Positions 1 through 8,473 of a stretch of 64,000 nt of DNA are shown in pieces. Location: NCBI GenBank assembly GCA_963850415.1, contig CAWKLE010000003.1, forward strand, positions 930,001-994,000, read 5' to 3'. The position numbers and the translations under genes are program-made. Position 1 is the stretch's first letter. Each line of letters starts with the position of its first letter. Below the pieces are notes generated by a model, which was given only the letters and a program-made list of their open reading frames with translations, was not told the origin of the DNA and ran no database searches. Source of the DNA: VAXT01 sp963850415. GTDB taxonomy: Bacteria > Actinomycetota > Thermoleophilia > Gaiellales > Gaiellaceae.

Positions 1-1002
1 CTGTTCCACTGGGACACGCCGCAGGCTCTCGAGGATCTCGGCGGCTGGCCCTCCCGTGGGACCGCGGAGGCGTTCGCCGAGTACGCGGAAGCGGTCGCGC
101 GACGCCTCGGCGATCGCGTTCGCTTCTGGATCACGCACAACGAGCCCTGGGTCCACGCCTGGATCGGACACTCCTGGGGCGTGCACGCGCCGGGGCGAAC
201 GAGCGAAGCCGACGCCGTCGCGGCCGCTCATCACCTGATGCTGTCGCACGGCTGGGCGGTGGACGTGATCCGCGCCGTTGCTCCCGACGCCCAGGTCGGC
301 ATCACGCTCAACCTGGCGCAGGCCTACCCGACCTCCGACAGTCCCGAGGACGAGGCCGCCGCGTGGCAGGTCGACGGCGAGGGCAATCGCTGGTTCCTGG
401 ACCCCATCTTCCGGGGCTCTTATCCGGCGGACCTCCTCGAGCGCAACGAGCTCGTCGCTCCGTTCGTCCAGGACGGCGACCTGGAGACGATCTCCGCGCC
501 GCTCGACTTCCTCGGCGTCAACAACTACTTCCGCTTCCTCGTCAGCGCCGGCGACGACGGCCCGCGCATGGAGCGTCATTCCGAGAACCAGCACACGGAC
601 ATGGGCTGGGAGGTCTACCCGGACGCGCTCCGCGAGCTTCTGGTTCGAGTCGCCAAGGACTACGGGCCGCAGGCGATCTACGTGACCGAGAACGGCGCTG
701 CGTTCGGCGACATCCGTGGGCACGACGGCCGGGTGCACGACCCCGAGCGGACCGCCTACATCGAGTCCTACATCGGCGCTGTTTCACGCGCGGTCGCCGA
801 AGGCGCGCCCGTGAAGGGGTACTTCGTCTGGAGCCTGCTCGACAACTTCGAGTGGTCGTACGGCTACTCGAAGCGGTTCGGGATCGTCTACATCGACTAC
901 CCGACGCTCGAGCGCGTCCCGAAGGACAGCTTCAACTGGTACCGCGACTTCATCTCGACGAGAGCACGCACGCCGCGGCCCTCGCCGATAGCGACGGGCT
1001 GA
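1..1002 (+). CDS. Beta-glucosidase, glycoside hydrolase family 1 (5' end outside window)
   Basis: The reading frame is open from base 1, so the N-terminal part lies upstream of the window; 333 residues are visible. GH1 enzymes hydrolyse beta-linked glucosides or galactosides by a retaining mechanism. The acid/base glutamate sits in the motif THNEPW (visible residue 48) and the nucleophile glutamate in YVTENG (visible residue 230). SLLDNFEW near the end is the usual GH1 aglycone/substrate-site motif. No signal peptide can be judged because the start is missing. The stop is one base before the GTG of the following secreted protein, so the two may be co-transcribed. The LacI-type repressor just downstream on the other strand is a plausible sugar-responsive regulator of this gene (inference). 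Confidence 0.95.
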   Translation: MFHWDTPQALEDLGGWPSRGTAEAFAEYAEAVARRLGDRVRFWITHNEPWVHAWIGHSWGVHAPGRTSEADAVAAAHHLMLSHGWAVDVIRAVAPDAQVGITLNLAQAYPTSDSPEDEAAAWQVDGEGNRWFLDPIFRGSYPADLLERNELVAPFVQDGDLETISAPLDFLGVNNYFRFLVSAGDDGPRMERHSENQHTDMGWEVYPDALRELLVRVAKDYGPQAIYVTENGAAFGDIRGHDGRVHDPERTAYIESYIGAVSRAVAEGAPVKGYFVWSLLDNFEWSYGYSKRFGIVYIDYPTLERVPKDSFNWYRDFISTRARTPRPSPIATG

Positions 1003-1003
1003 C

Positions 1004-2029
1004 GTGAAGCTCGGGGCGCTCGCGATCGTCGTCGTCGTGCTGACCGCGACGGCGTCGGCGAGCGGCGCCCGCGTCGACCACTTCACGAAGCGCGCGCTCG
1101 TCACCGATCGCGCCGACGCCCAGCTGGTCAACGCGTGGGGCCTGGCCGCGAGTCGCGCGGGACCGTGGTGGGTCGCGAACGAGGGCCGGAGCACGAGCAC
1201 GCTCTACTCGGCCGAGGGCCGGAAGCAGGCGCTGACGGTGACCGTGCCCGGTGGGCCGACCGGCGTCGTCTTCAACGGCGGGCCCGGGTTCGTCGTCCAC
1301 GGCAACGGCGCCTCCGCGCCGGCCCGGTTCATCTACGCCTGCGAGGACGGGATGCTCCGGGGCTGGGCGCCGACCGTCCCGAACGGCTGGTCGAGACAAG
1401 CCGTCGTCGCCGTCGACACCGGCGCCTCCGGCACGCTGTTCCGCGGCGTCACGCTCGCGCGCGGGCGGCTGTACGCGACGGACTTCCACAACGACCGCAT
1501 CCTCGTCTTCGACTCCAAGTGGCGCCGTGTCGTCAGGGTCGGCGCGTTCGTCGATCGCGCGAAGCCGGCCTGGTACGCGCCGTTCGGCATCCACGCGATC
1601 GGCGACCGGATCTTCGTGACGTACGCGTACCGCGCACCCGTGAACGGCAACGACGCGCCGCACGGCGGCTATGTCGACGAGTTCGATCTCGACGGCCGGT
1701 TACTCGGGCGCGTCGGTCGCGCTGCCGAGCTGGACGAGCCGTGGGGAGTCGCGCTCGCGCCGCGCGGGTTCGGCCCCTTCGGCGGCGATCTCCTCGTCGC
1801 GAACTTCGGCAGCGGCCGGATCAACGCCTACCGGCGCGTCGCGGACGGCTGGACGCTTCATGGCTGGCTGCCCGTGACCGTCGACGGTGTCTGGGGCATC
1901 GCGTTCGGCACCGGCGGGATGAGCGGGCCGCGGACGACGCTGTTCTACGCCGCGGGGCCGCACGAGTGGCGCGGCCCGACCGAGCTGAACGTGGGCGGCG
2001 AGCTCGGGTCGATCACGCCGGCGCGCTAG
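1004..2029 (+). CDS. TIGR03118 family secreted beta-propeller protein
   Basis: The 341-residue product starts with a signal peptide (MKLGALAIVVVVLTATASA). The body has the hallmarks of the TIGR03118 family: LVNAWGLA close to the mature N-terminus, WWVANEG, repeated propeller strands, FGIHAIGDRIFVTYA, and a final FYAAGP block. No enzymatic activity is established for the family; it is predicted to be an extracellular beta-propeller. The GTG start lies one base after the GH1 stop. A second member of the family occurs at 8474-9524. The last 17 bases overlap the 3' end of the convergent LacI gene. Confidence 0.88.
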   Translation: MKLGALAIVVVVLTATASASGARVDHFTKRALVTDRADAQLVNAWGLAASRAGPWWVANEGRSTSTLYSAEGRKQALTVTVPGGPTGVVFNGGPGFVVHGNGASAPARFIYACEDGMLRGWAPTVPNGWSRQAVVAVDTGASGTLFRGVTLARGRLYATDFHNDRILVFDSKWRRVVRVGAFVDRAKPAWYAPFGIHAIGDRIFVTYAYRAPVNGNDAPHGGYVDEFDLDGRLLGRVGRAAELDEPWGVALAPRGFGPFGGDLLVANFGSGRINAYRRVADGWTLHGWLPVTVDGVWGIAFGTGGMSGPRTTLFYAAGPHEWRGPTELNVGGELGSITPAR

Positions 2030-3008
2030 AGGCGCGCACGACGAGCTCGACGGGCAGGATCGTCTCCTGCGTCGAAGTTTCGGCGTCTTCGATCAACTCG
2101 ATCGCGCGGGCTGCCGCGAGCGTTCCCAGCTCCTTGCGGTCCTGCCGGATCGTCGTCAGCGGGGGATAGGCGAGAGCCGCAGCCTCGAGGTCGTCGAAAC
2201 CGACGACCGCGATCTCGTGTCCGGGCTGGAGGCCGGCGTCCCGGATCGCCTGCAGCGCGGCGAGCGCCATCAGGTCGGAAGCGGCGAGGATCGCGGTCGG
2301 CCGCTCGTCGAGCGCGAGCAGCGCACACGTCTCTCGATAGCCGGACGCGGAGGTGAAGTCGCCTCGGCGGACGAGCTCGCCCGCGAGCTCGAGCCCCAGC
2401 GCCGCGGTCTCCTCCACGAATGCCTGCAGGCGCGCCGCGCCCGCGACGGTGTTCGTCGCGCCCGCCAGATGCGCGATGCGGCGATGGCCGAGCGCGTGCA
2501 GATGCGCCAGCGCCAGTCGCACACCCTCGGCGTGGTCCGATCCGACGTACGCCGCACGGTCGCTCGCGAATCTGACGTCGACGCCGACCAGCGGCACCTC
2601 TCGGGACGAGAGCTCCGTGACCAGCGGGTCGTCGCTGTCCACTCCGATCAGCACTGCGGCGTCGAAGCGATGCTCGGGGCCGACGTCGCTCGGCTGGAGC
2701 AGCAGCGGGTCGTAGCCGGACTGGGAAAGCCGGCGCGAGATCGCTGCGAGGACCTTGCCGAAGAAGATGAGCGAGAGGTCGCGGTGACCGGCGTTGTCTC
2801 CGACGACGACCGCCACCAGCCGGGTCTTCTGGCTGGCCAGGGACCGGGCGGCGGGATCCGGGCTGTAGCCGACCGAACGCGCCACCTCGCGCACGCGCTC
2901 GCGCGTCTCACCGCTGACGTCGCCCTTGTCATTGAGCGCCCGGGACACGGTCGCGATCGAGACGCCGGCGCGCTCGGCAACGTCCTTGATCGTCGGTCGT
3001 CCCGTCAC
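2013..3008 (-). CDS. LacI family transcriptional regulator
   Basis: The 331-residue product has an N-terminal LacI helix-turn-helix (TIKDVAERAGVS, then IATVSRALND), a hinge region (GYSPDPAARSLAS) and a periplasmic-binding-protein-like effector domain. It probably binds an inverted operator and responds to a sugar. I chose the GTG at 3008 because the family normally begins a few residues before the recognition helix; the open frame extends about 106 codons further upstream without homology. The nearest sugar-related gene is the GH1 enzyme at the window start, which is the likeliest target (inference from position). The 3' end overlaps the convergent TIGR03118 gene by 17 bases. Confidence 0.92.
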   Translation of the reverse strand: MTGRPTIKDVAERAGVSIATVSRALNDKGDVSGETRERVREVARSVGYSPDPAARSLASQKTRLVAVVVGDNAGHRDLSLIFFGKVLAAISRRLSQSGYDPLLLQPSDVGPEHRFDAAVLIGVDSDDPLVTELSSREVPLVGVDVRFASDRAAYVGSDHAEGVRLALAHLHALGHRRIAHLAGATNTVAGAARLQAFVEETAALGLELAGELVRRGDFTSASGYRETCALLALDERPTAILAASDLMALAALQAIRDAGLQPGHEIAVVGFDDLEAAALAYPPLTTIRQDRKELGTLAAARAIELIEDAETSTQETILPVELVVRASSAPA

Positions 3009-3104
3009 GAGCCACACGATACGTCTCCGGGAATAACCGGCGGCGAGCGGTGTCCAGGGGAGTACAAGCTCGAATTCTCGTGCAGGCACAAGGAGGTTTT
3101 CGCA

Positions 3105-3227
3105 GTGACGCTTTCGCGGAGAAACATGTTGATCGCCATGGGAGTCGTTCTTGCGGTCGCTGTGGTGCTGATCGCCGTGTTCGCAGGCGGCGGCAGCGCC
3201 GGCGGCGGCGGCGGGGTCGGCTACTAG
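3105..3227 (+). CDS. Small single-span membrane peptide, glycine-rich tail (40 aa)
   Basis: A strong Shine-Dalgarno sequence (AAGGAGG at 3090-3096) stands 8 bases before a GTG that opens a 40-residue frame. The product is a basic N-terminus (VTLSRRN), one hydrophobic helix of about 20 residues (MLIAMGVVLAVAVVLIAVFA) and a glycine/serine tail ending in GGVGY. It is followed directly by an intrinsic terminator, so it looks like a free-standing monocistronic gene. I do not recognise a family. The layout resembles the small membrane peptides common in Actinobacteria. It is divergent from the LacI gene. Confidence 0.6.
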   Translation: MTLSRRNMLIAMGVVLAVAVVLIAVFAGGGSAGGGGGVGY

Positions 3228-3243
3228 CGAGTCGGCGGGGCGG

Positions 3244-3286
3244 GGCGGGCGGCCCAGAGCCGTCCGCCTCTTGCCCTGTCTTTTCA
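3244..3286 (+). terminator. Rho-independent terminator after the 40-aa membrane peptide
   Basis: A 10-bp stem (GGCGGGCGGC, loop CCAGA, GCCGTCCGCC, one G-T pair) at 3244-3268 is followed by the pyrimidine-rich tail TCTTGCCCTGTCTTTT. Confidence 0.65.
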
Positions 3287-3357
3287 GCGAGATCGCGCTT
3301 GCCTTTGGCGGCCGCTGGGGATACAAGCCTGTAGGAACACCGACTGGGGGAGGGGAT

Positions 3358-5328
3358 ATGAGGGCGAGGATTCTGTGGGCGGCGACGCTTGCCGTCGTGC
3401 TGCTCGGGCTCGCCGTGGGGCCGAGCGTCGGCGCGGGTGCGGCCGGTCGAGGCGTCCCCTCCGCGAGCTGGACCGTGGTCGCGTCCCTGCCGCAGGACCT
3501 CTACGGCGCGGCGGCCGTCTCCAACGGCATCTACTCCTACGCCGCGGGCGGCTACTCGACCAGCACCGGGACGACCCTGGACACCTTCTACCGGTACAAC
3601 CCGGTCAACGAGCGCTGGGAGACCCTGCTGCCGGCGATGCCCGACGCGGTGGCCATGGCCTCTGCGGTCTACGAGCCAGCCACGAACAGGATCTTCGTGT
3701 TCGGCGGCTTCGATCCGAACACGAGCGTCTTCAGCGACGCGACCCGGGTCTTCGACCTGACGACGAGCACCTGGGATTCCGCTGCGAGCATGCCGGCCCC
3801 GCGCGCGTTCATGGCGTCCGGCTACGACGTTGCGAACGGCAAGATCTACCTGGTCGGCGGCCGCGACGCCGGCGATCCCGCCAGCGCGAAGGCGACGACG
3901 TGGGAGTACGACCCTGCGGCGAACACGTTCACCACGCGCGCGCCGATTCCGCATGCCGTCGGCGGCTCGGCCTTCGGCGTGATCGGCGGCCACCTCTATC
4001 TGGCCGGCGGCCTCGATGTGCTCGGCACGGTGGTGGATCTGGTCTGGGACTACGACGTCGCCGCCAACAGCTGGTCGCCCAAGGCCGCGATGCCGAGCCC
4101 GACGAACGCCGCGGGCAGCGCCGCCGCGAGCGGCAAGCTCTGGAGCTTCGGCGGCGAAAGCGCCGCGGGCCCGATCCAGACGACAGCGGCCTACGACCCG
4201 GTGACGAACACCTGGGCGAGTGGCCCGAGCCTGAACGAAGCGCGCACGCTCGTAGGCGGAACGGCGATCGGAACGACGCTCGTGGCCGCCGGCGGGTCCG
4301 GGACCACGAGCTCGACCGCCAGGACCGAGGCGCTGGACGCGGGTAGCGCCTCTTGCGCGGACCCGACGACGACGTTCAGCGAAAACTTCGACGGCGTCGC
4401 GCCGCCCGCGCTGCCGGCGGGCTGGACCGCGACGAACGCCGAAGGCCCGGCGCCGCTGTGGCAGACCTCGAACTCGGGCATGCCCACGCCGGCTGCGGAT
4501 ACGCCTCCGAACGCGGCCTTCGTCGACAATCCACAGGTCGTCAGCGACAAGCGGCTCGACTCGCCGAGCATCCCGATCTCGACGGGCGCCGCCCAGCTCA
4601 CCTTCCGCAACAACTACTACACGGAGACCACCTTCGACGGTGGCGTGCTGGAGATCAGCATCGGCGGCGGCCCGTTCCAGGACATTCGCGCCGCGGGCGG
4701 CACCCTCGTCGTGGGGACGTACGACGGCACGCTCTCGGACTTCAACGGCAACCCGCTGCACGGACGCCTGGCCTGGACCGGAAACTCGAACAACGGCTTC
4801 GTCACGTCGGTCGCGATCCTGCCACCCTCGGCCGCCGGACAGAACGTCGTCCTGCGCTGGCGACTGGGCAGCGACACGGGCATCGGTGCTCCTGGTTGGC
4901 GGATCGACACGATCAAGATCACCGAGTGCCTGACTCCGCCGCCGCCTCCGCCTCCTCCTCCACCACCACCTCCGCCCCCGCCGCCGCCGCCGCCTCCACC
5001 TCCTCCTCCTCCTCCTCCTCCTCCTCCGCCTCCGCCACCACCACCGCCGCCTCCGCCTCCGCCACCGCCTCCGCCGCCGCCGCCTCCTCCACCGCCTCCG
5101 CCGCCGCCTCCTCCTCCACCGCCGGTGCGTTGCCGTGTGCCACGCGTAATCGGCCTACGGCTCGCGGCCGCGAAGCGGAAGCTCCGGACGAGGCACTGCT
5201 CGGTCGGGAGGGTGCGCACGGTTCGCTCGAGGCCCGGGCTGCGCGGCCGCGTGATCAGCCAGTCCCCGCGAGCCGGCGCGGTCCGGCGGCGCGGCTTCGC
5301 GGTCAAGCTGGTTGTCGGACGGCGCTAG
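3358..5328 (+). CDS. Secreted Kelch-repeat protein with jelly-roll domain, 63-proline linker and PASTA domain
   Basis: The 656-residue product starts at the ATG at 3358, after a purine-rich GGGGGAGGGG. Order of parts: signal peptide (about 1-33); Kelch-type repeats with the GG...Y...W pattern (about 35-335); a beta-rich domain (about 340-525) resembling the MAM/choice-of-anchor jelly-roll modules of secreted hydrolases (SENFDGVAPPALPAGW near its start, GAPGWRIDTIKI at its end); 63 consecutive prolines (527-589); and a very basic C-terminal PASTA domain (CRVPRVIGLRLAAAKRKL, then VISQSPRAG). PASTA domains bind peptidoglycan or muropeptides in other proteins, so the propeller may be displayed on the wall by a stiff polyproline rod (inference). 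No catalytic motif was found. Confidence 0.85.
   Translation: MRARILWAATLAVVLLGLAVGPSVGAGAAGRGVPSASWTVVASLPQDLYGAAAVSNGIYSYAAGGYSTSTGTTLDTFYRYNPVNERWETLLPAMPDAVAMASAVYEPATNRIFVFGGFDPNTSVFSDATRVFDLTTSTWDSAASMPAPRAFMASGYDVANGKIYLVGGRDAGDPASAKATTWEYDPAANTFTTRAPIPHAVGGSAFGVIGGHLYLAGGLDVLGTVVDLVWDYDVAANSWSPKAAMPSPTNAAGSAAASGKLWSFGGESAAGPIQTTAAYDPVTNTWASGPSLNEARTLVGGTAIGTTLVAAGGSGTTSSTARTEALDAGSASCADPTTTFSENFDGVAPPALPAGWTATNAEGPAPLWQTSNSGMPTPAADTPPNAAFVDNPQVVSDKRLDSPSIPISTGAAQLTFRNNYYTETTFDGGVLEISIGGGPFQDIRAAGGTLVVGTYDGTLSDFNGNPLHGRLAWTGNSNNGFVTSVAILPPSAAGQNVVLRWRLGSDTGIGAPGWRIDTIKITECLTPPPPPPPPPPPPPPPPPPPPPPPPPPPPPPPPPPPPPPPPPPPPPPPPPPPPPPPPPPPPPPPVRCRVPRVIGLRLAAAKRKLRTRHCSVGRVRTVRSRPGLRGRVISQSPRAGAVRRRGFAVKLVVGRR
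4936..5124 (+). repeat. Polyproline codon tract (63 consecutive CCN codons)
   Basis: All 63 codons from 4936 to 5124 encode proline, with CCG, CCT and CCA mixed and a single CCC. The third-base variety shows that the protein sequence rather than a DNA microsatellite is maintained, although a run of nine CCT codons lies near 5002-5028. The complementary strand reads as polyglycine/polyglutamate in other frames; those are shadows. Confidence 0.95.
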
Positions 5329-5341
5329 CCGACAAGAAAGC

Positions 5342-5374
5342 GAGGGGTGGACGGCGCGGAGCCGCCCGCCCCTC
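5342..5374 (-). terminator. Intrinsic terminator of the S8 protease gene (possibly bidirectional)
   Basis: A 14-bp stem (5342-5355 with 5361-5374, two G-T pairs, loop of 5) lies between two convergent genes. Read on the minus strand it is followed by CGCTTTCTTGTC, a modest T-rich tail. On the plus strand there is no T run. Confidence 0.55.
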
Positions 5375-5382
5375 GAAGTGGT

Positions 5383-7047
5383 CTACCTCAGTGAAACGTC
5401 GTCGATCCGGAAGCTGGTCGGGAGGCTGAAGTCGGTTGTCGCGCGGAACTGCACGCGCACCGTCTGACCTCTCCACGCAGCCAGGCTGAACGACTTCTGC
5501 GAGTAGACCCCCGCGGCTCCGGAGTTCGCGTTCGTCCACGTGCCGAGCGTCGAGAGCAGCGCGCCCGATGTGCTCCGCACCTCCGCGTACATGAAGTCGT
5601 AGGCGGTGCAGCACGCCTCGCTCGTCGTGATGTTGAGCCAGAACGTGTACGTGCCCGCCGCGGTCGACGGGATGCTCACCGTTTGGTACTCGCTCCCGCT
5701 CGCGTTGTTGCCCGCGCCGAGGATCGAGTAGCCGGTGCCCGAGTGCGGATAGGCGCCGGTCGACCAGAACGCGCTCCCGGAGAGCGCCCACGGTGAGGCC
5801 GAGCCTTCGAAGCCGCCGTTGACGATCAGTTCGGTCGGCGGTGGAGGTGGCGGCGGAGGAGGACCGGGCGGAGGTGGCGGCGGGGGTGGTGGCGGCGGCC
5901 CGCCGAAGATCGAGTACAGGAGCCGGTTCGGCGACCCGCTGCCTGCGTTCGTGACGTGGTTCAGCGTCGAGTTCGAGATCAGCGCCTGCGTGACGGTTGC
6001 GGGCGAGGCGCCCGGGTTCGTCTGCAGGTAGAGCGCGATCGCCCCGGTCACGTGTGGCGTCGCCATCGAGGTCCCGCTGATCGTGTTCGTCGCGGTGTCG
6101 CTCGTGTTCCAGGACGAGGTGATCGCGTTGCCCGGCGCGAAGAGATCCAGGCACGTCCCGAAGTTCGAGAACGACGCGCGGGCGTCCGTGCTCGTCGTCG
6201 CGCCGATGGTGTTGGCGGCCGCGACGCGCGCCGGCGACGTCGTGCACGCGTCCGTGTTCGAGTTGCCCGCGGCGATCGCGTACGAGACGCCGGAGTTGAT
6301 CGAGTTGTTGACCGCGCTGTCGAGGGCCGAGCTGACGCCGCCGCCGAGGCTCATGTTCGCCACCGACGCCCCGACGTGGTTCGCGGTCACCCAGTCGACG
6401 CCCGCGATCACGCCGGAGTTCGTGCCCGAGCCCTGGCAGTTGAGCACCCGGACGGCGTGGAGCGTGACCTGCTTCGCAACGCCGTACGTCGTTCCGCCGG
6501 TCGTGCCGGCGACGTGCGTCCCGTGGCCGTTGCAGTCGTTCGTCCCGTTCCCGTCGCCGACGAAATCGGCGCCGTTGCCCACGCGGCCCGAGAACTCCTG
6601 GTGGGTGGCCCGCATCCCGGTGTCGATGATGTAGGCGTTCACGCCGGCACCGGTCTGGTTGTAGGTGTAGGTGTTGTTCAGCGGCAGGTCGCGCTGGTCG
6701 ATCCGGTCGAGCCCCCACGTGGCCGGGGTCTGCGACGCGAATGCGTGCATGACCTGGTCCGGCTCGACATAGGCGACGCGGGCATCCCGCGCGACCGCGG
6801 CCGCTCCGGTGGGAGTCATGCGCACCGCGAAGCCCTCGAGCGCATGGCTGTAGACGAAGCTGATCCTGCCCGTGTGGGCCGACGCGAGCTGTCGCGCGGT
6901 CGTGGCGACGGTCGGGCCCTGCACGGCGTTCGACTTGAAGACGACGATGTACGAGCCCGCGGCCGGGCTCCTGGCGGCGCCGCCTTCGGCTGCGACTGCG
7001 AGCCCGGCAAGCGCGAGGCACGCAAGCAGCGTGGCGAGAGGTCTCAT
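5383..7047 (-). CDS. Secreted subtilisin-like serine protease (S8) with I9 propeptide and C-terminal beta domain
   Basis: The 554-residue product starts at the ATG at 7047, preceded by AAGGAGGGA. It has a signal peptide (1-20), an I9 inhibitor propeptide (about 31-103; SYIVVFK to YVEPDQ) and an S8 domain with the triad Asp142 (IIDTG), His175 (NGHGTHVAG) and Ser327 (SGTSMATPH). Asn262 (AAGNSN) fits the oxyanion position. Overall it resembles the aqualysin/proteinase K branch. A short proline-glycine linker leads to a C-terminal beta-sandwich of about 140 residues (LIVNGGFEG ... FRIDDVSL), similar to carbohydrate- or substrate-binding domains of secreted hydrolases. It is probably autoprocessed after export and acts on extracellular protein. 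Convergent with the Kelch gene, divergent from the M14 peptidase. Confidence 0.95.
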   Translation of the reverse strand: MRPLATLLACLALAGLAVAAEGGAARSPAAGSYIVVFKSNAVQGPTVATTARQLASAHTGRISFVYSHALEGFAVRMTPTGAAAVARDARVAYVEPDQVMHAFASQTPATWGLDRIDQRDLPLNNTYTYNQTGAGVNAYIIDTGMRATHQEFSGRVGNGADFVGDGNGTNDCNGHGTHVAGTTGGTTYGVAKQVTLHAVRVLNCQGSGTNSGVIAGVDWVTANHVGASVANMSLGGGVSSALDSAVNNSINSGVSYAIAAGNSNTDACTTSPARVAAANTIGATTSTDARASFSNFGTCLDLFAPGNAITSSWNTSDTATNTISGTSMATPHVTGAIALYLQTNPGASPATVTQALISNSTLNHVTNAGSGSPNRLLYSIFGGPPPPPPPPPPPGPPPPPPPPPTELIVNGGFEGSASPWALSGSAFWSTGAYPHSGTGYSILGAGNNASGSEYQTVSIPSTAAGTYTFWLNITTSEACCTAYDFMYAEVRSTSGALLSTLGTWTNANSGAAGVYSQKSFSLAAWRGQTVRVQFRATTDFSLPTSFRIDDVSLR

Positions 7048-7151
7048 TGCTCCCTCCTTGGTCTGACGACGCGCCAAGTAAAAGCGAGGCGGGGGGCAAT
7101 GTCTAGTGTCACCGCCGTGATCGCCCTCTTGCCTCGACTCGCCCGAGCGCC

Positions 7152-7157
7152 TAACCT
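7152..7157 (+). promoter_or_regulatory. Leaderless-type -10 element (TAACCT) for the M14 peptidase
   Basis: TAACCT matches TANNNT and ends 9 bases before the GTG at 7167. There is no Shine-Dalgarno sequence between them, so transcription may begin at or next to the start codon. Confidence 0.4.
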
Positions 7158-7166
7158 CCGGCGCGC

Positions 7167-8381
7167 GTGCTCAAGAGCGTGGTCGTCGGGGGGCTCGCCG
7201 CCCTAGCCTTGTTCCTGGTGCCGGCCGGAGTGGCCGTCCCGCCGGGACAGCAGAACGCGGGCCCGATCAAGCGGTACGTCGTCCACGGCGTCTACACGCG
7301 CGTGCAGCGCTCGCAGCTCGTCAGCGCGGGCTACGACATCGGCGAGGCCGCCTGGGCCGATCACGTCGAGCTCTACGGCACGCAGGCGCAGGCGCGGGCG
7401 CTCTCCCTGCAGGGCTACAGGGTCGCACCGAGCTCGACGCCCGACGAGTTCCCTCCGGGCGACGAGGGCTACCACACCTACGCCGAGATGGTCACCGACC
7501 TGCAGACACTCGCCGCGGCCCATCCGTCGACGGTGCACCTGTTCTCCCTCGGCCAGTCGTACGAGGGCCGGGACCTGATCGGCGTGCGCATCTCCGACGA
7601 TGCGGTCGACAACCTGTCCGAGCCCGGCGTCTTCTTCGTCGGCCAGCACCACGCGCGCGAGCACCTGACCGTCGAGGTCGTGCTCTCGCTCGCGCACCTG
7701 TTCGCCGGGTCGTCCAAGGTCACGATCGGCAACCTCGTCCACACGAGGCAGATCTACATCGTCCCCAGCCTGAATCCTGATGGGGCGGAATACGACATCG
7801 CGGGCGGCTCGTACCACTTCTGGCGCAAGAACCGGCAGCCGAACGCGCAGGCGATCGGGACCGACAACAACCGCAACTACACGTACAAGTGGGGCTGCTG
7901 CGGCGGGTCGGACGGCAACGGAGGCGGCGAGACGTACCGCGGTCCGAGCCCGTTGTCGACGCCGGAGGACTCGCGGATGGCGGACTTCATGCTCGCCCAC
8001 CCGAACGTCACGACCGGGATCAGCTACCACACGTACGGCGACCTGATCCTCTACCCGTACGGGTACACGTACGAGGACGAGCCGCCGGACATGCAGCACG
8101 TCGACCACCAGACGTTCGTCGCGATGGGCGCGGAGATGCAGCGCACGGCCGGCTACCAGGCGGAGCAGTCGTCGGACCTGTACATCACGGACGGCGACTG
8201 GAACGACTGGATGTACGGAGCCCTGCACCGCTACCCGATCACGATCGAGATGAGCGGCGGCGGCTTCTACCCGCCCGACGAGTTCATCCCCGGCGAGGCC
8301 CGGCGGAACTGGGAGGCCGCGATCTTCGTGGCCGGCATCGCGGATTGCCCGACGAAGATCGTCGGCGTCCAGTGCTCGTAA
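7167..8381 (+). CDS. Secreted zinc carboxypeptidase, M14 family
   Basis: The 404-residue product has an N-terminal signal segment (about 1-24), an N-terminal region of about 75 residues and an M14 catalytic domain. Zinc ligands are His162 and Glu165 (HARE) and His288 (SYHTYG); Glu361 in ITIEMSG is the general base. NPDGAEYD and DNNRNYTYKWG are the usual M14 substrate-pocket blocks. It should remove C-terminal residues from extracellular peptides, complementing the S8 endoprotease encoded divergently next to it. The 119-bp intergenic region between the two probably holds both promoters. Confidence 0.95.
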   Translation: MLKSVVVGGLAALALFLVPAGVAVPPGQQNAGPIKRYVVHGVYTRVQRSQLVSAGYDIGEAAWADHVELYGTQAQARALSLQGYRVAPSSTPDEFPPGDEGYHTYAEMVTDLQTLAAAHPSTVHLFSLGQSYEGRDLIGVRISDDAVDNLSEPGVFFVGQHHAREHLTVEVVLSLAHLFAGSSKVTIGNLVHTRQIYIVPSLNPDGAEYDIAGGSYHFWRKNRQPNAQAIGTDNNRNYTYKWGCCGGSDGNGGGETYRGPSPLSTPEDSRMADFMLAHPNVTTGISYHTYGDLILYPYGYTYEDEPPDMQHVDHQTFVAMGAEMQRTAGYQAEQSSDLYITDGDWNDWMYGALHRYPITIEMSGGGFYPPDEFIPGEARRNWEAAIFVAGIADCPTKIVGVQCS

Positions 8382-8473
8382 CGCCCGCCTGACGGTTCTC
8401 CGAAACCGCGCCTGCCCGCAGGTCGTAGCTACCTGGGAGAGGGAGTTTCGCCAGCGAGAAAAGGGGGATCCAC

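Noticed and set aside
2929..4761. 610-codon minus-strand frame across the Kelch gene
   Set aside because: It has arginine-rich shadow composition, no domain, and overlaps two well-supported genes.
4936..5124. CRISPR or tandem-repeat array
   Set aside because: The repeat is a codon-level proline tract with irregular third bases and no spacers.
4617..5306. Minus-strand polyglycine protein opposite the Kelch-PASTA gene
   Set aside because: Polyglycine is the reverse reading of the CCN proline codons; the plus strand has signal peptide, Kelch and PASTA domains in one frame.
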